Part shown: positions 47,964 to 54,927 of the stretch, one piece after another
Layout: every line of letters starts with the position of its first letter
Position numbering within the stretch: the first letter of the stretch is position 1
Source: a bacterium
Lineage (GTDB): Bacteria; Sysuimicrobiota; Sysuimicrobiia; Sysuimicrobiales; Segetimicrobiaceae
Length of the DNA stretch: 54,927 bases
Direction of reading: 5' to 3'
Assembly (NCBI GenBank): GCA_035691305.1
Contig: DASSJF010000065.1
Coordinates: 1 to 54,927, forward strand
The notes under the pieces: generated by a model
Databases searched by the model: none
The model's input: only the letters and a program-made list of their open reading frames with translations
What the model was told of the DNA's origin: nothing
Translations under genes and position numbers: made by a program

Positions 47964-49106
47964 ATGCGGAGCCGTCTCCGGGTCCTGATAGGGTGTGTCG
48001 CGCTCGTCGCGACCATGGTCACGTGGACCGCGTCCGCGTGGCCCGCCGCTCCCGCTTCGCCCCAAACTCAGCTTCGGCACGTGCAGCAGCAGCTTGCCGA
48101 CCGTCAGCGCCAGCTCGTCAAGACCCGGCACGAGGAACACCGCGTCCTGGGCGAGCTGGCCCAGACCGAGCAGCGCCTTCACGCCGCGGAGACGCAGCTG
48201 CACCAGACCACGGCGGCTCTTACCGGCACGCGACGGGCCGTCGCCGACGCGCGCGACGCGCTGCGCACCGTCTCCGAGCGACTGACTCTGCACGAGCAGC
48301 TCATGACGGAGCGCCTGCGGACGTTCTACAAGGACGGTCCGCTCGGGTACCTCGACGTGCTTCTCGGTGCGACCGACTTTCGCGACTTCGTCGTGCGCTC
48401 GTACCTGGTCGGGATGATCGTGTCGCAGGACCTCAGACTGTATCAGCAGGTGACCGAAGAGCGCGACCGGCGCGACGCCGTGAAGACGACGCTCACGCGG
48501 CGGGAGGCCGATCTCGCGACGCAGCAGCGACGGTGGATGGTGAGCCGCCAGGAGACCGTGGCGCTCGCCACCCAGCGCCGCAAGATGCTGGCGCAGATCC
48601 GTACGCAGCGCGAGATGCAGGAAGCAGCCGTCCGCGAGTTGGAGGCCGAGTCGTTCCGCATCGCGGATCTGATCCGCCGCCAGCAACGGGGCGGGAGCCA
48701 CGGCGGCCCGCGGCTCAACCTCGTCACCGGCTCGTTCGACTGGCCGGCGCGCGGGCCGATCACCTCCGGATTTGGGTGGCGGATCGACCCGTTCATCCAC
48801 CGCCGGGCACTGCACACCGGCATCGATATCGCGGCGCCGATGGGCACGCCCGTCGAAGCGGCGGAGAGCGGGACGGTGCTGTACGTCGGGTGGATGACCG
48901 GATACGGCAACATGGTTGTGCTCGACCACGGCAACGGTGTCTCGACCGTCTACGCGCACCTATCGGCCTATCTCGTCCGCGTCGGTGAGTCGGTGGCCAA
49001 AGGGCAGGTCATCGCCCGCGTCGGCAGGACGGGGTGGACCACCGGGCCGCACCTCCACTTCGAAGTGCGTCAGGACGGCCAACCGATCGACCCGCTCGCC
49101 CCGTAG
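47964..49106 (+). CDS. M23 peptidase with N-terminal coiled coil (EnvC-like murein hydrolase activator)
   Basis: Exported protein that cuts peptidoglycan cross-links or activates amidases. Seen: signal peptide at residues 1-30 (LRVLIGCVALVATMVTWTAS), a long coiled coil to about residue 245 with QTQLRHVQQQLADRQRQLVK and YKDGPLGYLDVLLGATDFRD, then the M23 domain with ITSGFGWRIDPFIHRRALHT, HTGIDIAAPMGTPVEAAESG, VYAHLSAYLVRVGESVAKGQ and TTGPHLHFEVRQDGQPIDP. The zinc residues (HxxxD and HLH) are present, so it could be active. It has 380 residues from ATG 47964. Confidence 0.9.
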   Translation: MRSRLRVLIGCVALVATMVTWTASAWPAAPASPQTQLRHVQQQLADRQRQLVKTRHEEHRVLGELAQTEQRLHAAETQLHQTTAALTGTRRAVADARDALRTVSERLTLHEQLMTERLRTFYKDGPLGYLDVLLGATDFRDFVVRSYLVGMIVSQDLRLYQQVTEERDRRDAVKTTLTRREADLATQQRRWMVSRQETVALATQRRKMLAQIRTQREMQEAAVRELEAESFRIADLIRRQQRGGSHGGPRLNLVTGSFDWPARGPITSGFGWRIDPFIHRRALHTGIDIAAPMGTPVEAAESGTVLYVGWMTGYGNMVVLDHGNGVSTVYAHLSAYLVRVGESVAKGQVIARVGRTGWTTGPHLHFEVRQDGQPIDPLAP

Positions 49107-49156
49107 ACGGGCCGTCCCCGGAGGCCGCCGCGTCTGGTTAGCCGCGTCCCGCTTGC

Positions 49157-49185
49157 TTGAAGTCCCCGCAGGCCCGTGCTACACT
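49157..49185 (+). promoter_or_regulatory. sigma-70-type promoter of the cysteine operon
   Basis: TTGAAG (49157-49162), 17-base spacer, TACACT (49180-49185) preceded by TGC (extended -10). It predicts a transcription start near 49192, about 245 bases before cysO. Confidence 0.7.
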
Positions 49186-49191
49186 CCTCGC

Positions 49192-49437
49192 TGACGCGGA
49201 AATACGGCCACGTCCGGCGGCGTTTAGACGGAATGACATGGGAGAGCGAGAGACGCAGGTCGTGACTCGGATGCTCGGCTGCATCTGTACCAGCGGGAGC
49301 CGTCCGGCGGCGGAGAGATACCGCCGGGGTTAAGCGCGAGCGTCCGAATTCCCGCTTGGGCATTACAAACACCTCGGCCGCGGCGCTTGCGCCGCGGTTT
49401 GTGTTTTTCTCGAATGACTGAGGGAGGTGGATTGCCG
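49192..49437 (+). ncRNA. structured 5' leader of the cysteine operon with terminator (putative attenuator or riboswitch)
   Basis: The predicted leader holds several hairpins: GGATGC/GCATCT around 49270-49288, GGCGG-AGAGATA-CCGCC at about 49312-49328, AAGCG/CGCTT at about 49332-49356, and last a terminator hairpin. Only 30 bases separate the terminator from ATG 49438. Length, order and downstream genes suggest regulation by a sulfur or amino-acid signal. The T-box core UGGNACC and SAM-riboswitch core motifs are not present, so no known class is assigned. Confidence 0.55.
49367..49409 (+). terminator. intrinsic terminator inside the cysO leader
   Basis: Inner stem CCGCGGCG / CGCCGCGG with loop CTTG, outer arms AAACAC / GTGTTT, followed by TTT. 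It is the strongest U-tailed hairpin in the window and lies upstream of, not after, a gene. Confidence 0.8.
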
Positions 49438-49710
49438 ATGGCGCAGGTCTACTTGCCGACGCCGCTGCGCCGGCTGACGAACGGCCGGGCGCGGGTGGCC
49501 GCCGGCGGCGGGACGGTGGCGGAAGCGCTTGCGGGTCTGGAGCGCGAGTTCCCCGGGCTGCGCGAGCAGTTGCGGGACGCCGACGGCGAGGTGCGGGGCT
49601 TCATCAACGTGTTCGTAAACGGGACCGAAATCCGGCACCTCCAGGGTGCCGCGACGCCGTTGCGGGAGAGCGACGAGATCTCGATCGTTCCGGCGATGGC
49701 CGGCGGATAG
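49438..49710 (+). CDS. cysO: CysO-like ubiquitin-fold sulfur carrier protein (ThiS/MoaD family)
   Basis: Sulfur carrier whose C-terminal Gly-Gly is turned into a thiocarboxylate and then supplies sulfur to CysM. Seen: beta-grasp fold starting VYLPTPLRRLTNGRARVAAG, LAGLEREFPGLREQLRDADG, RGFINVFVNGTEIRHLQGAA, and the C-terminus SDEISIVPAMAGG ending in the required GG. It has 90 residues and closely resembles mycobacterial CysO (same FVN/NIYVN region and ILPAVAGG end). ATG 49438 follows GGGAGGTGG. First gene of the operon; three bases to the next gene. Confidence 0.88.
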   Translation: MAQVYLPTPLRRLTNGRARVAAGGGTVAEALAGLEREFPGLREQLRDADGEVRGFINVFVNGTEIRHLQGAATPLRESDEISIVPAMAGG

Positions 49711-49712
49711 GC

Positions 49713-50591
49713 GTGGAGATCTCGCTCCGCCGACGTCCGGCGGCGCCGCAGCCCGCCCGGCCCTCCCCGGCGCCGGCCATGCCTCGGCTCCGGGTGTGGC
49801 CGCTCGACCGGCTGCTCCTGCACGAAGAGGCAGATCCAACCCGGGTCGCGCGCCTCGCGGAGGCCCTGCAGCGCGACGGGGTGCTGCGGAACCCGCCCGT
49901 CGTCGCGCCGATCGGCCGCGGCCGGGCGGTCGTGCTGGACGGCGCGAACCGCGTCACCGCGCTGCGTGCGCTCCGGCTGCCGCACGCGGTGGTTCAGGAG
50001 ATCGCCTACGAAGATCCCGGCGTCCGTTTGTCCGTCTGGCGGCACTACGTGCCGGAGGATGTTCCGGGAACGCTTCGCGCCGCCGCGGCGACGGCCGCTC
50101 CCGATTCCACGGCCCGCGCCGGCGACGCGGCCGAGGCGGAGTCGCGGATCACCGCCGGCGAGGCTCTCGCCGCGGTCGTCGACGCGGAGGGCGGGGTGGT
50201 CCTCCTGCGCACGGGCGGCGATAAGTTCGGTACCGAGTTGCTGCGCCGGCTCGCCGCGCTCTACCGGGACGCACCCGCGGTGCAGCGGGTTGAGCGCGGC
50301 GCCCTCGCCGAGATGGAGGCCGCGTACGGGCGCGGGGCGCTGGTGATGTTCCGGCGGTTCGCGAAGGCGGACATCCTCGCTTTGGCCCGAGACGGCGGCC
50401 GGCTTCCGGCCGGCATCACCCGCCACGTCATTCCCGGACGGGCGCTGCGCCTGAACACACCGCTCGCCTGGTTGTCCGGCCGCGTCGACACCGCGGCGGC
50501 GCAGGCCGCGCTCGATGCACAACTCCGGCAGCGGTGGCAGGCGCACGGCGTGCGCTATTACGCCGAGCCCGCGTTCCTGTTCGACGAATAG
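49713..50591 (+). CDS. ParB/Srx-fold protein, candidate free-serine kinase (SerK/SbnI-like)
   Basis: ParB-N-like domain protein. Relatives of this fold, SbnI and archaeal SerK, phosphorylate free L-serine to O-phosphoserine. Seen: VWPLDRLLLHEEADPTRVAR (HEE at residues 37-39, where SerK/SbnI carry a catalytic Glu), LAEALQRDGVLRNPPVVAPI, and RAVVLDGANRVTALRALRLP. The last motif is DGANR where SbnI/SerK have DGHHR. There is no DNA-binding HTH like that of chromosomal ParB, and no parA. It has 292 residues from GTG 49713. Its place between cysO and an O-phosphoserine-type cysM supports a kinase role; this is inference. Confidence 0.65.
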   Translation: MEISLRRRPAAPQPARPSPAPAMPRLRVWPLDRLLLHEEADPTRVARLAEALQRDGVLRNPPVVAPIGRGRAVVLDGANRVTALRALRLPHAVVQEIAYEDPGVRLSVWRHYVPEDVPGTLRAAAATAAPDSTARAGDAAEAESRITAGEALAAVVDAEGGVVLLRTGGDKFGTELLRRLAALYRDAPAVQRVERGALAEMEAAYGRGALVMFRRFAKADILALARDGGRLPAGITRHVIPGRALRLNTPLAWLSGRVDTAAAQAALDAQLRQRWQAHGVRYYAEPAFLFDE

Positions 50592-50594
50592 ACG

Positions 50595-51530
50595 ATGAGC
50601 GTCGCGCGCGGGATCGAAGCCGGGACGTCGCTCCTCGACCGGATCGGCAACACGCCGCTGCTGCGGCTCGAGCGCGTGACGCGCGGGCTCCCACCGGCGG
50701 TCGACGTGTTCGTGAAGGCGGAGTGGTTCAACCCGGGCGGCTCCATCAAAGACCGCCCTGTGTTGAGAATGCTCTCCGACGCCGAGCGGGACGGCCGTCT
50801 GCGCCCCGGAATCACGATCCTCGACTCCACTTCCGGGAACGCCGGCATCGCGTATGCGATGGTGGGCGCCGTGAAGGGCTATCCGGTGGAACTGGTCATG
50901 CCGGCGAGCGCGAGCGAGGAGCGCAAGCGCATCATCGCCGCCTACGGCGCCCGCATGGTGTTCTCCGACCCCCTGGAGGGCAGCGACGGCGCGATCTTGC
51001 GCGCGCGGGAGATCCACGCCCGCGCGCCGGAGCGGTACTTCAAGCCTGACCAGTACAACAACCCTTCCAACCCGCTCGCGCACTACGACACGACCGCGGT
51101 CGAGATCCTCGAGCAGACCGCGGGGCGTGTCACCCACTTTGTCGCGGGCCTCGGTACGACCGGGACGGTCGTCGGCGCCGGGCGCCGCCTGCACGAGGCG
51201 GATCCCAAGATCCGCGTCGTCGCCGTCGAGCCCGACGCGCCGCTGCACGGCCTGGAGGGGCTCAAGCATATCGCGTCGTCGATCGTACCCGGGATCTACG
51301 ATCCGTCGGTGCACGACGAGAAGATCGCCGTAACGACAGAGGCGGGCTACGCGATGGCGCGCCGGCTCGCCCGAGAGGAAGGCATGCTGGTTGGCGAATC
51401 CGCGGGCGCCGCGGTGGAGGCGGCCCTGCACGTTGCGGCGGGCCTTCGCCGGGGCGTCGTCGTCGTGATCGCCCCCGACGGGGGAGAGCGCTACTTCAGC
51501 ACCGCGCTGTGGCGGGATCTCGTTTCCTAA
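50595..51530 (+). CDS. cysM: cysteine synthase, CysM/O-phosphoserine sulfhydrylase type
   Basis: PLP enzyme replacing the phosphate or acetate of an activated serine with sulfur. Seen: the PLP lysine in FNPGGSIKDRPVLRML (Lys52), the substrate loop DSTSGNAGIAYAM, the phosphate-binding HFVAGLGTTGTVVGAG, VEPDAPLHGLEGLKHIASSI, and the C-terminal LVGESAGAAVEAAL. It has 311 residues. ATG 50595 lies 4 bases after the ParB-like gene and the stop abuts the JAMM gene. The setting with CysO and Mec indicates CysO-thiocarboxylate and O-phosphoserine as substrates, as in Mycobacterium CysM; acetylserine remains possible. Confidence 0.88.
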   Translation: MSVARGIEAGTSLLDRIGNTPLLRLERVTRGLPPAVDVFVKAEWFNPGGSIKDRPVLRMLSDAERDGRLRPGITILDSTSGNAGIAYAMVGAVKGYPVELVMPASASEERKRIIAAYGARMVFSDPLEGSDGAILRAREIHARAPERYFKPDQYNNPSNPLAHYDTTAVEILEQTAGRVTHFVAGLGTTGTVVGAGRRLHEADPKIRVVAVEPDAPLHGLEGLKHIASSIVPGIYDPSVHDEKIAVTTEAGYAMARRLAREEGMLVGESAGAAVEAALHVAAGLRRGVVVVIAPDGGERYFSTALWRDLVS

Positions 51531-52010
51531 GTGAGGATTCATGTTACAATCGTGGGCGGAAGGGACACCGATACGTTGGCGCTCAAGTTGAGTCGGTGGC
51601 AGTTCGAGCAGATGCTCGCCCAGGCGCGTACCGAGGCGCCGAACGAGTGTTGCGGCGTCCTGTTGGGCCTGGACGATACCGTCGAGGAGATCATCCCGGG
51701 GCGGAACATTGATGAAGAACCGCGGCGGCGCTATCTCATGGACCCGCGGGACGAGTTGCGGGCGTTCCGTCTGATGGACGAGCGCGGCTGGGGTCTTGTG
51801 GGGATCTATCACTCGCACCCGGCGACCGAAGCCTACCCCAGCGAAACAGACAGGCGGCGCGCGCACGACGAAGAGAACCGGCCGCTGTTTCCCGGAACAC
51901 GCTACATCATCGTCTCGCTGCGGGAGCCGCACCGTCCCGAGGTTCGGGCCTTCCGCTTCGACGGCGCGGGCGCTTCTGAGGTCGTATCCGAGGATGTGGT
52001 CGTGACGTGA
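51531..52010 (+). CDS. mec: JAMM/MPN metallopeptidase, CysO-cysteine peptidase (Mec type)
   Basis: Zinc peptidase that releases cysteine from the CysO-cysteine adduct. Seen: the JAMM motif GIYHSHPATEAYPSETD with H94, H96 and D107 and Ser104 nearby, Glu39 in NECCGVLLGLDDTVEE, and SRWQFEQMLAQARTEAPNEC at the domain start. It has 159 residues from GTG 51531. That start directly abuts the cysM stop, but the first 19 residues are not conserved; TTG 51576 or 51588 may be the true start. A TGTTACAAT box at 51542-51550 could be an internal promoter. The TGA overlaps the rrf2 GTG. Confidence 0.87.
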   Translation: MRIHVTIVGGRDTDTLALKLSRWQFEQMLAQARTEAPNECCGVLLGLDDTVEEIIPGRNIDEEPRRRYLMDPRDELRAFRLMDERGWGLVGIYHSHPATEAYPSETDRRRAHDEENRPLFPGTRYIIVSLREPHRPEVRAFRFDGAGASEVVSEDVVVT

Positions 52011-52435
52011 AGGTCAGCACCCGGGCGGAATACGGGATTCGTGCGTTGATCGATCTGGCCCAGCACTACGGTGAAGGGCCGGTGCAGAGCCACGAGATCG
52101 CGCGGCGCCAGGGACTCCCCGAGCCCTACCTCAATCAGCTACTCACGACCCTGCGGCGGGCCGGCCTCGTCCAGAGCAAGCGGGGTCCGAGCGGCGGCCA
52201 CGTGCTCGCCCGGACGCCGGAGGGCGTCACGATCGGCGAAGCGTTTGTGGCCCTCGAGGGCAGCGTGGCGCCGTGGCTGTGCGTCGAAGAGGAAGACGCC
52301 CACTGCATCTACGCGCCCGGCTGCGGGCTGCGGCCGGTCTGGCAGGCCGTGAAGGCCGCGACGGAGGACGTCCTGAACCGTACCACTCTGGCGGATGTCA
52401 TCGGGCGGCCGCTTGCGCCGCTGACCAAGGCGTGA
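52007..52435 (+). CDS. Rrf2-family transcriptional regulator, three-Cys (IscR/CymR-like)
   Basis: Winged-helix regulator of the Rrf2 family, whose members sense Fe-S status (IscR) or cysteine supply (CymR with CysK). Seen: [20 protein letters not shown], the [23 protein letters not shown], the wing [20 protein letters not shown] and a Cys triad Cys92, Cys100, Cys106 ([18 protein letters not shown]), near the IscR ligands 92/98/104, so it may hold [2Fe-2S]. It has 142 residues. GTG 52007 overlaps the mec stop and its TGA overlaps the sigma-factor GTG. Placement suggests feedback control of the cysteine operon. Confidence 0.87.
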   Translation: MKVSTRAEYGIRALIDLAQHYGEGPVQSHEIARRQGLPEPYLNQLLTTLRRAGLVQSKRGPSGGHVLARTPEGVTIGEAFVALEGSVAPWLCVEEEDAHCIYAPGCGLRPVWQAVKAATEDVLNRTTLADVIGRPLAPLTKA

Positions 52436-53097
52436 CGGCCTCGTCCGGCGGCGGCTGCTGTCCGCGCCTCGAAACTCCTCCGCGCACGGCCGCGCCGTCC
52501 GCGGGCGGGGCGTCGGGCGTCCCGAGCACGCGGGAGCTCTACGAAACGCTCGTGACCGCGAATCTCGACGGCCTCTACAGCACCGCCCGCCGCCTCACTC
52601 GTAACACCGCCTCCGCCGAAGACCTCGTGCAGGAGACGATGCTCAAGGCGTGGCGGTCGTTTCACACCTTTCAACCGGGCACGAACGTCCGCGCGTGGCT
52701 CTACCGCATCCTCATGAATACGTACTTCGACGCGCAGCGCAAGCACTCGCGCGAGCCTGAGACCGTGCCCGCCGACGACGTCGGCGATGCCTACCTGTAC
52801 GGACGGGCACGCGACGGCGCCGCGCTCGGCGAATCCGGCAATCCCGAGTATCTGGTGCTCGATCACGTCATGGACACCGAGATGCGGGCCGGCCTCGAGG
52901 CCCTGCCCGCGCCGTTCCTCGCCGCCGTGCTGCTGGTGGACGTCGACGGATTCGCCTACAAGGAGGCGGCCGAGGTGCTCGGCATCCCGGTCGGGACCGT
53001 GATGTCGCGGCTGTACCGCGGCAGGCACGCGCTGCGCCGGCGCCTTGTCGAGTACGTCCGGCGCCGGCGTCTCGTCCGTGGAGAGGGCGAGGTATGA
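52432..53097 (+). CDS. ECF sigma factor, SigR/SigH-like (thiol-stress type)
   Basis: Alternative sigma factor. Seen: region 2 with [40 protein letters not shown] and [20 protein letters not shown], linker, and region 4 with [20 protein letters not shown] and [20 protein letters not shown]. The sequence and the next gene match the SigR (Streptomyces)/SigH (Mycobacterium) group that answers disulfide stress. It has 221 residues from GTG 52432; the first 30 (with a CC pair, [14 protein letters not shown]) are not part of the fold. It is coupled to rrf2 (GTGA) and to the anti-sigma gene (ATGA). Confidence 0.88.
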   Translation: MTASSGGGCCPRLETPPRTAAPSAGGASGVPSTRELYETLVTANLDGLYSTARRLTRNTASAEDLVQETMLKAWRSFHTFQPGTNVRAWLYRILMNTYFDAQRKHSREPETVPADDVGDAYLYGRARDGAALGESGNPEYLVLDHVMDTEMRAGLEALPAPFLAAVLLVDVDGFAYKEAAEVLGIPVGTVMSRLYRGRHALRRRLVEYVRRRRLVRGEGEV

Positions 53098-53318
53098 ACT
53101 GCCGCGAGTGCACCGATCTCATGTGGCAGTACGTCGACGGCGAGCTCGATCTGGACTCCAGCGGTGAGCTGCAGAAGCACCTCGCGCAATGTCGCGAGTG
53201 TCTCTCCCAGGCCGAACTCGAGCGCCGCCTCAAGGAGACGATGCGGCGAGCATGCGGGGGTGAGCACGCGCCCGCACGGCTCCGCGAGCGCCTCGCGAAG
53301 ATCCTTCAGCTTTATTAG
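53094..53318 (+). CDS. zinc-binding anti-sigma factor, RsrA-like
   Basis: Redox-sensitive anti-sigma factor that would hold the upstream sigma factor inactive until its thiols are oxidised. Seen: the ZAS motif HLAQCRECL (His29, Cys33, Cys36; HxxxCxxC), Cys3 and Cys6 at the N-terminus, and the RsrA-like end [20 protein letters not shown] with ERLAKIL. It has 74 residues, shorter than RsrA (about 105) but with all zinc ligands. ATG 53094 overlaps the sigma stop. Last gene of the operon that starts at cysO. Confidence 0.87.
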   Translation: MNCRECTDLMWQYVDGELDLDSSGELQKHLAQCRECLSQAELERRLKETMRRACGGEHAPARLRERLAKILQLY

Positions 53319-53354
53319 CCAGATTCCGCCCCGCCGTCGGGGCGCCCGCACCGC

Positions 53355-54281
53355 ATGACGCGTCGCGCGGCAATCGACATCGGCACCAACTCTGTCCGGC
53401 TTCTCGTGGCGGACGTGCCGGATGCAGGGCAGCCGGGCCCGGCCGTGCGCCCGGTGGACCGGCGGCTGGCGATCACGCGCCTCGGCGAGGGTCTCCACGA
53501 CGGTGGGATCATCACGACCGCGGCGGCGGCCCGCACCACAGCGGCTGTTGAGGAGTACGTCGCCCGCGCACGAGCGCTTCAGGCGGGCGGTGTGACTGTG
53601 GCCGCGACCTACGCCGTGCGCGCGGCCCGCAATCCCGAGCTCCTGCTCTCGCGGCTTTCGGTGCCGGTGCGCATTCTGAGCGGCGAGGAAGAGGCCGCGG
53701 CCGGCTTCCGCGGCGTCGTTTTGGGCCTTGCCGAGCTCGACGGGGGCGAGCCACTGGTCGTGCTCGACGTCGGCGGCGGGAGCGTCGAAGTCACGTGGGG
53801 CACGGCGCGGCGCGGCATCCAGGGCGACCGCAGCCTGCCCGTAGGGTCCGTCGTGATGACGCACCGCGCGATCGCCCACGATCCGCCGCTGCCGGCCGAG
53901 ATCTCCGCGCTCGCGGACACGCTCGCGGCCGCTCTCGATCCGGTGGTCGTGCCGCTGCGCGGCGGCCGCCGCCTCATCGGGGTCGGCGGGACCGTCACCA
54001 CGCTCGCGGCGATGGCGCAGCGCCTGACGCCCTACGATCCCGATCGGGTGCACGGCTACGCGCTGACGGGCGGGGTGGTCGACGAGCTGCTCGAGACGAT
54101 GTGCCGGGCGCCGCTCGCCGAGCGCCGGCGTCTTCCAGGCCTTCAGCCCGAACGCGCGGACGTGATCATCGCCGGCACGCTCGCCGTGCGCCGCGTGATG
54201 GCGTCGCTGCGGGCCGGGTCGATCATCGCCAGCGAGGCCGACATGCTGTGGGCCCTGGTCGCCGCGCCGCCGGTACGGTAG
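53355..54281 (+). CDS. Ppx/GppA phosphatase family protein
   Basis: Exopolyphosphatase or pppGpp phosphatase of the ASKHA superfamily. Seen: the phosphate 1 motif RAAIDIGTNSVRLLVADV, LGEGLHDGGIITTAAAARTT, the region AATYAVRAARNPELLLSRL, ILSGEEEAAAGFRGVVLGL, phosphate 2 VVLDVGGGSVEVTWGTARRG and the adenosine-side LIGVGGTVTTLAAMAQRL. It has 308 residues, the short N-terminal-only form lacking the HD-like C-terminal domain of E. coli Ppx. ATG 53355 lies 36 bases after the anti-sigma gene. Confidence 0.9.
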   Translation: MTRRAAIDIGTNSVRLLVADVPDAGQPGPAVRPVDRRLAITRLGEGLHDGGIITTAAAARTTAAVEEYVARARALQAGGVTVAATYAVRAARNPELLLSRLSVPVRILSGEEEAAAGFRGVVLGLAELDGGEPLVVLDVGGGSVEVTWGTARRGIQGDRSLPVGSVVMTHRAIAHDPPLPAEISALADTLAAALDPVVVPLRGGRRLIGVGGTVTTLAAMAQRLTPYDPDRVHGYALTGGVVDELLETMCRAPLAERRRLPGLQPERADVIIAGTLAVRRVMASLRAGSIIASEADMLWALVAAPPVR

Positions 54282-54295
54282 CGCGCGCTTTTCCT

Positions 54296-54323
54296 TTGAC
54301 ACCGGCAGGTCGCGTGGTATAAT
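54296..54323 (+). promoter_or_regulatory. consensus sigma-70 promoter for tRNA-fMet
   Basis: TTGACA (54296-54301), 16-base spacer, TATAAT (54318-54323): both boxes match consensus exactly. It predicts a start near 54330, about 40 bases before the tRNA. Confidence 0.85.
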
Positions 54324-54370
54324 TCCAAATGTGCCGCGGTGACGCGGCATCACGTTTCAGGTGGTAGCGG

Positions 54371-54447
<77 letters not shown>

Positions 54448-54457
54448 ACCGTAGAGA

Positions 54458-54498
54458 GAGGACCTGCTCGGCACATCGGGCGGGTCCTCTTCTTATTT
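54458..54498 (+). terminator. intrinsic terminator after tRNA-fMet
   Basis: Stem GAGGACCTGC / GCGGGTCCTC (one G-U pair) around a 12-base loop, followed by TTCTTATTT. Confidence 0.85.
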
Positions 54499-54510
54499 GG
54501 CATTGCCGCA

Positions 54511-54927
54511 ATGACCATGCCGAGGTGCATGGTTCTTTACCGAATTGGAAACGACATTACATACTTGGCCCTTGGTTTTGGTGGTAGTCCAGAGAAACAA
54601 CAACAACTGAAGAAGAAGTATCTTGAATGGGTCCGGGTCGTGCTGCAGATGATTCAAAAAACACGTGCCGATATGCGAAAGGTCGCGCAGCAGCAGACGG
54701 AAGTCGGCCGGCAGATTTTTCACCTGCGGGACATGGAAGCCGAGCACTGCGCCAGTACGCCAACAGCGGCGCAACCCGGCTCACCAAAGCCTGTTGGCTC
54801 GAATCCCCCGTCGTCAGGTCGGGTGGTGCCCTACCCGTACGGATGCACAACGCACGACAGTATCTCGTTCACCGTGGGTTCCCGTTCCGCCAAGTCGGTG
54901 AACTGCGGGAATACGTATCTCTCGACC
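54511..54927 (+). CDS. hypothetical protein, 3' end beyond window
   Basis: A frame from ATG 54511 stays open for 139 codons to the right edge. Seen: VLYRIGNDITYLALGFGGSP, then a probable helix EKQQQLKKKYLEWVRVVLQM with RADMRKVAQQQTEVGRQIFH (coiled-coil-like), a Pro/Ser-rich linker and a Cys-containing segment near the edge. No family is recognised. No clear SD precedes any of ATG 54511, 54517 or 54529. Composition is much less GC-rich than the rest of the window, with CAA, AAA and TTT codons, which suggests foreign DNA next to the tRNA. Small inverted repeats (CATTGC-C-GCAATG and ACCATGC-N6-GCATGGT) cover its start. Confidence 0.4.
   Translation, partial: MTMPRCMVLYRIGNDITYLALGFGGSPEKQQQLKKKYLEWVRVVLQMIQKTRADMRKVAQQQTEVGRQIFHLRDMEAEHCASTPTAAQPGSPKPVGSNPPSSGRVVPYPYGCTTHDSISFTVGSRSAKSVNCGNTYLST

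Noticed and set aside
49192-49437. T-box leader or SAM riboswitch
   Set aside because: AGATACC in the hairpin at 49312-49328 resembles the T-box bulge but does not match UGGNACC, which must pair with tRNA; no AGUA motif or SAM-I core was found. Kept as unassigned leader.
54795-54830. tRNA T-arm-like string GGCTCGAATCCCC, possible att-site remnant
   Set aside because: Short match only, no acceptor stem or CCA, and it lies in an open frame; could be chance.

Overview
The window is about 55 kb of very GC-rich bacterial DNA. Genes are packed on both strands, GTG starts are common, and there are many ATGA/GTGA stop-start overlaps. No rRNA, CRISPR array or insertion sequence is visible; one initiator tRNA lies near the right end. 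A sortase with a C-terminally anchored substrate, a mycobacterial-type CysO/CysM/Mec cysteine pathway and a SigR/RsrA-like sigma/anti-sigma pair point to a high-GC Terrabacteria-type lineage (Actinomycetota, Chloroflexota or a candidate phylum near them). This placement is an inference from gene content only.

Bases 1-26580 are mostly an aromatic and acyl-CoA catabolism region. It holds a 4-cresol dehydrogenase-like flavoprotein cut by the left edge, a secreted protein, an oxidoreductase of lower GC, a sortase with its substrate, and a CAP protein. An IclR regulator then leads into a three-subunit molybdenum enzyme whose FAD subunit carries the four-cysteine [4Fe-4S] insertion of 4-hydroxybenzoyl-CoA reductase. 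Further on come a nitronate monooxygenase, E1 alpha/beta of a 2-oxoacid dehydrogenase, an amidohydrolase, a gamma-carbonic-anhydrase-like protein, a benzoate-CoA ligase-family enzyme and an enoyl-CoA hydratase. A PaaX-like regulator is divergent from a PaaA-D1-B-C-D2 cluster in which PaaD is split into two genes and no PaaE reductase is present. A CoA-transferase pair and an aldehyde dehydrogenase close the region. Read together, these genes suggest p-cresol/4-hydroxybenzoate conversion to benzoyl-CoA beside an aryl-CoA epoxidase.

Bases 26713-47673 are mostly household genes: adenine deaminase, aquaporin, leucyl aminopeptidase, divergent polysaccharide deacetylase, Tat-exported phosphoesterase, double-hotdog thioesterase, SpeD, YggT, AlaX-type editing protein, M20 peptidase, SAM hydrolase, S41 protease, a LemA-TPM-TPM-LemA cluster, LipB, an M14-like desuccinylase, a methyltransferase and a histone-H1-like basic protein. 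A cupin gene lies between the 3' end of speD and a degenerate second copy of that 3' end, which looks like an insertion scar.

Bases 47964-54927 hold an M23 peptidase and then the most notable unit: a promoter and a roughly 245-base leader ending in an intrinsic terminator, followed by cysO, a ParB/SerK-fold gene, cysM, a JAMM peptidase (mec), an Rrf2 regulator, a SigR-like sigma factor and an RsrA-like anti-sigma factor, nearly all overlapping or within a few bases. This looks like a complete O-phosphoserine-dependent, carrier-protein cysteine pathway joined to thiol-stress control. A Ppx/GppA phosphatase, tRNA-fMet with a consensus promoter and terminator, and an incomplete lower-GC gene end the window.
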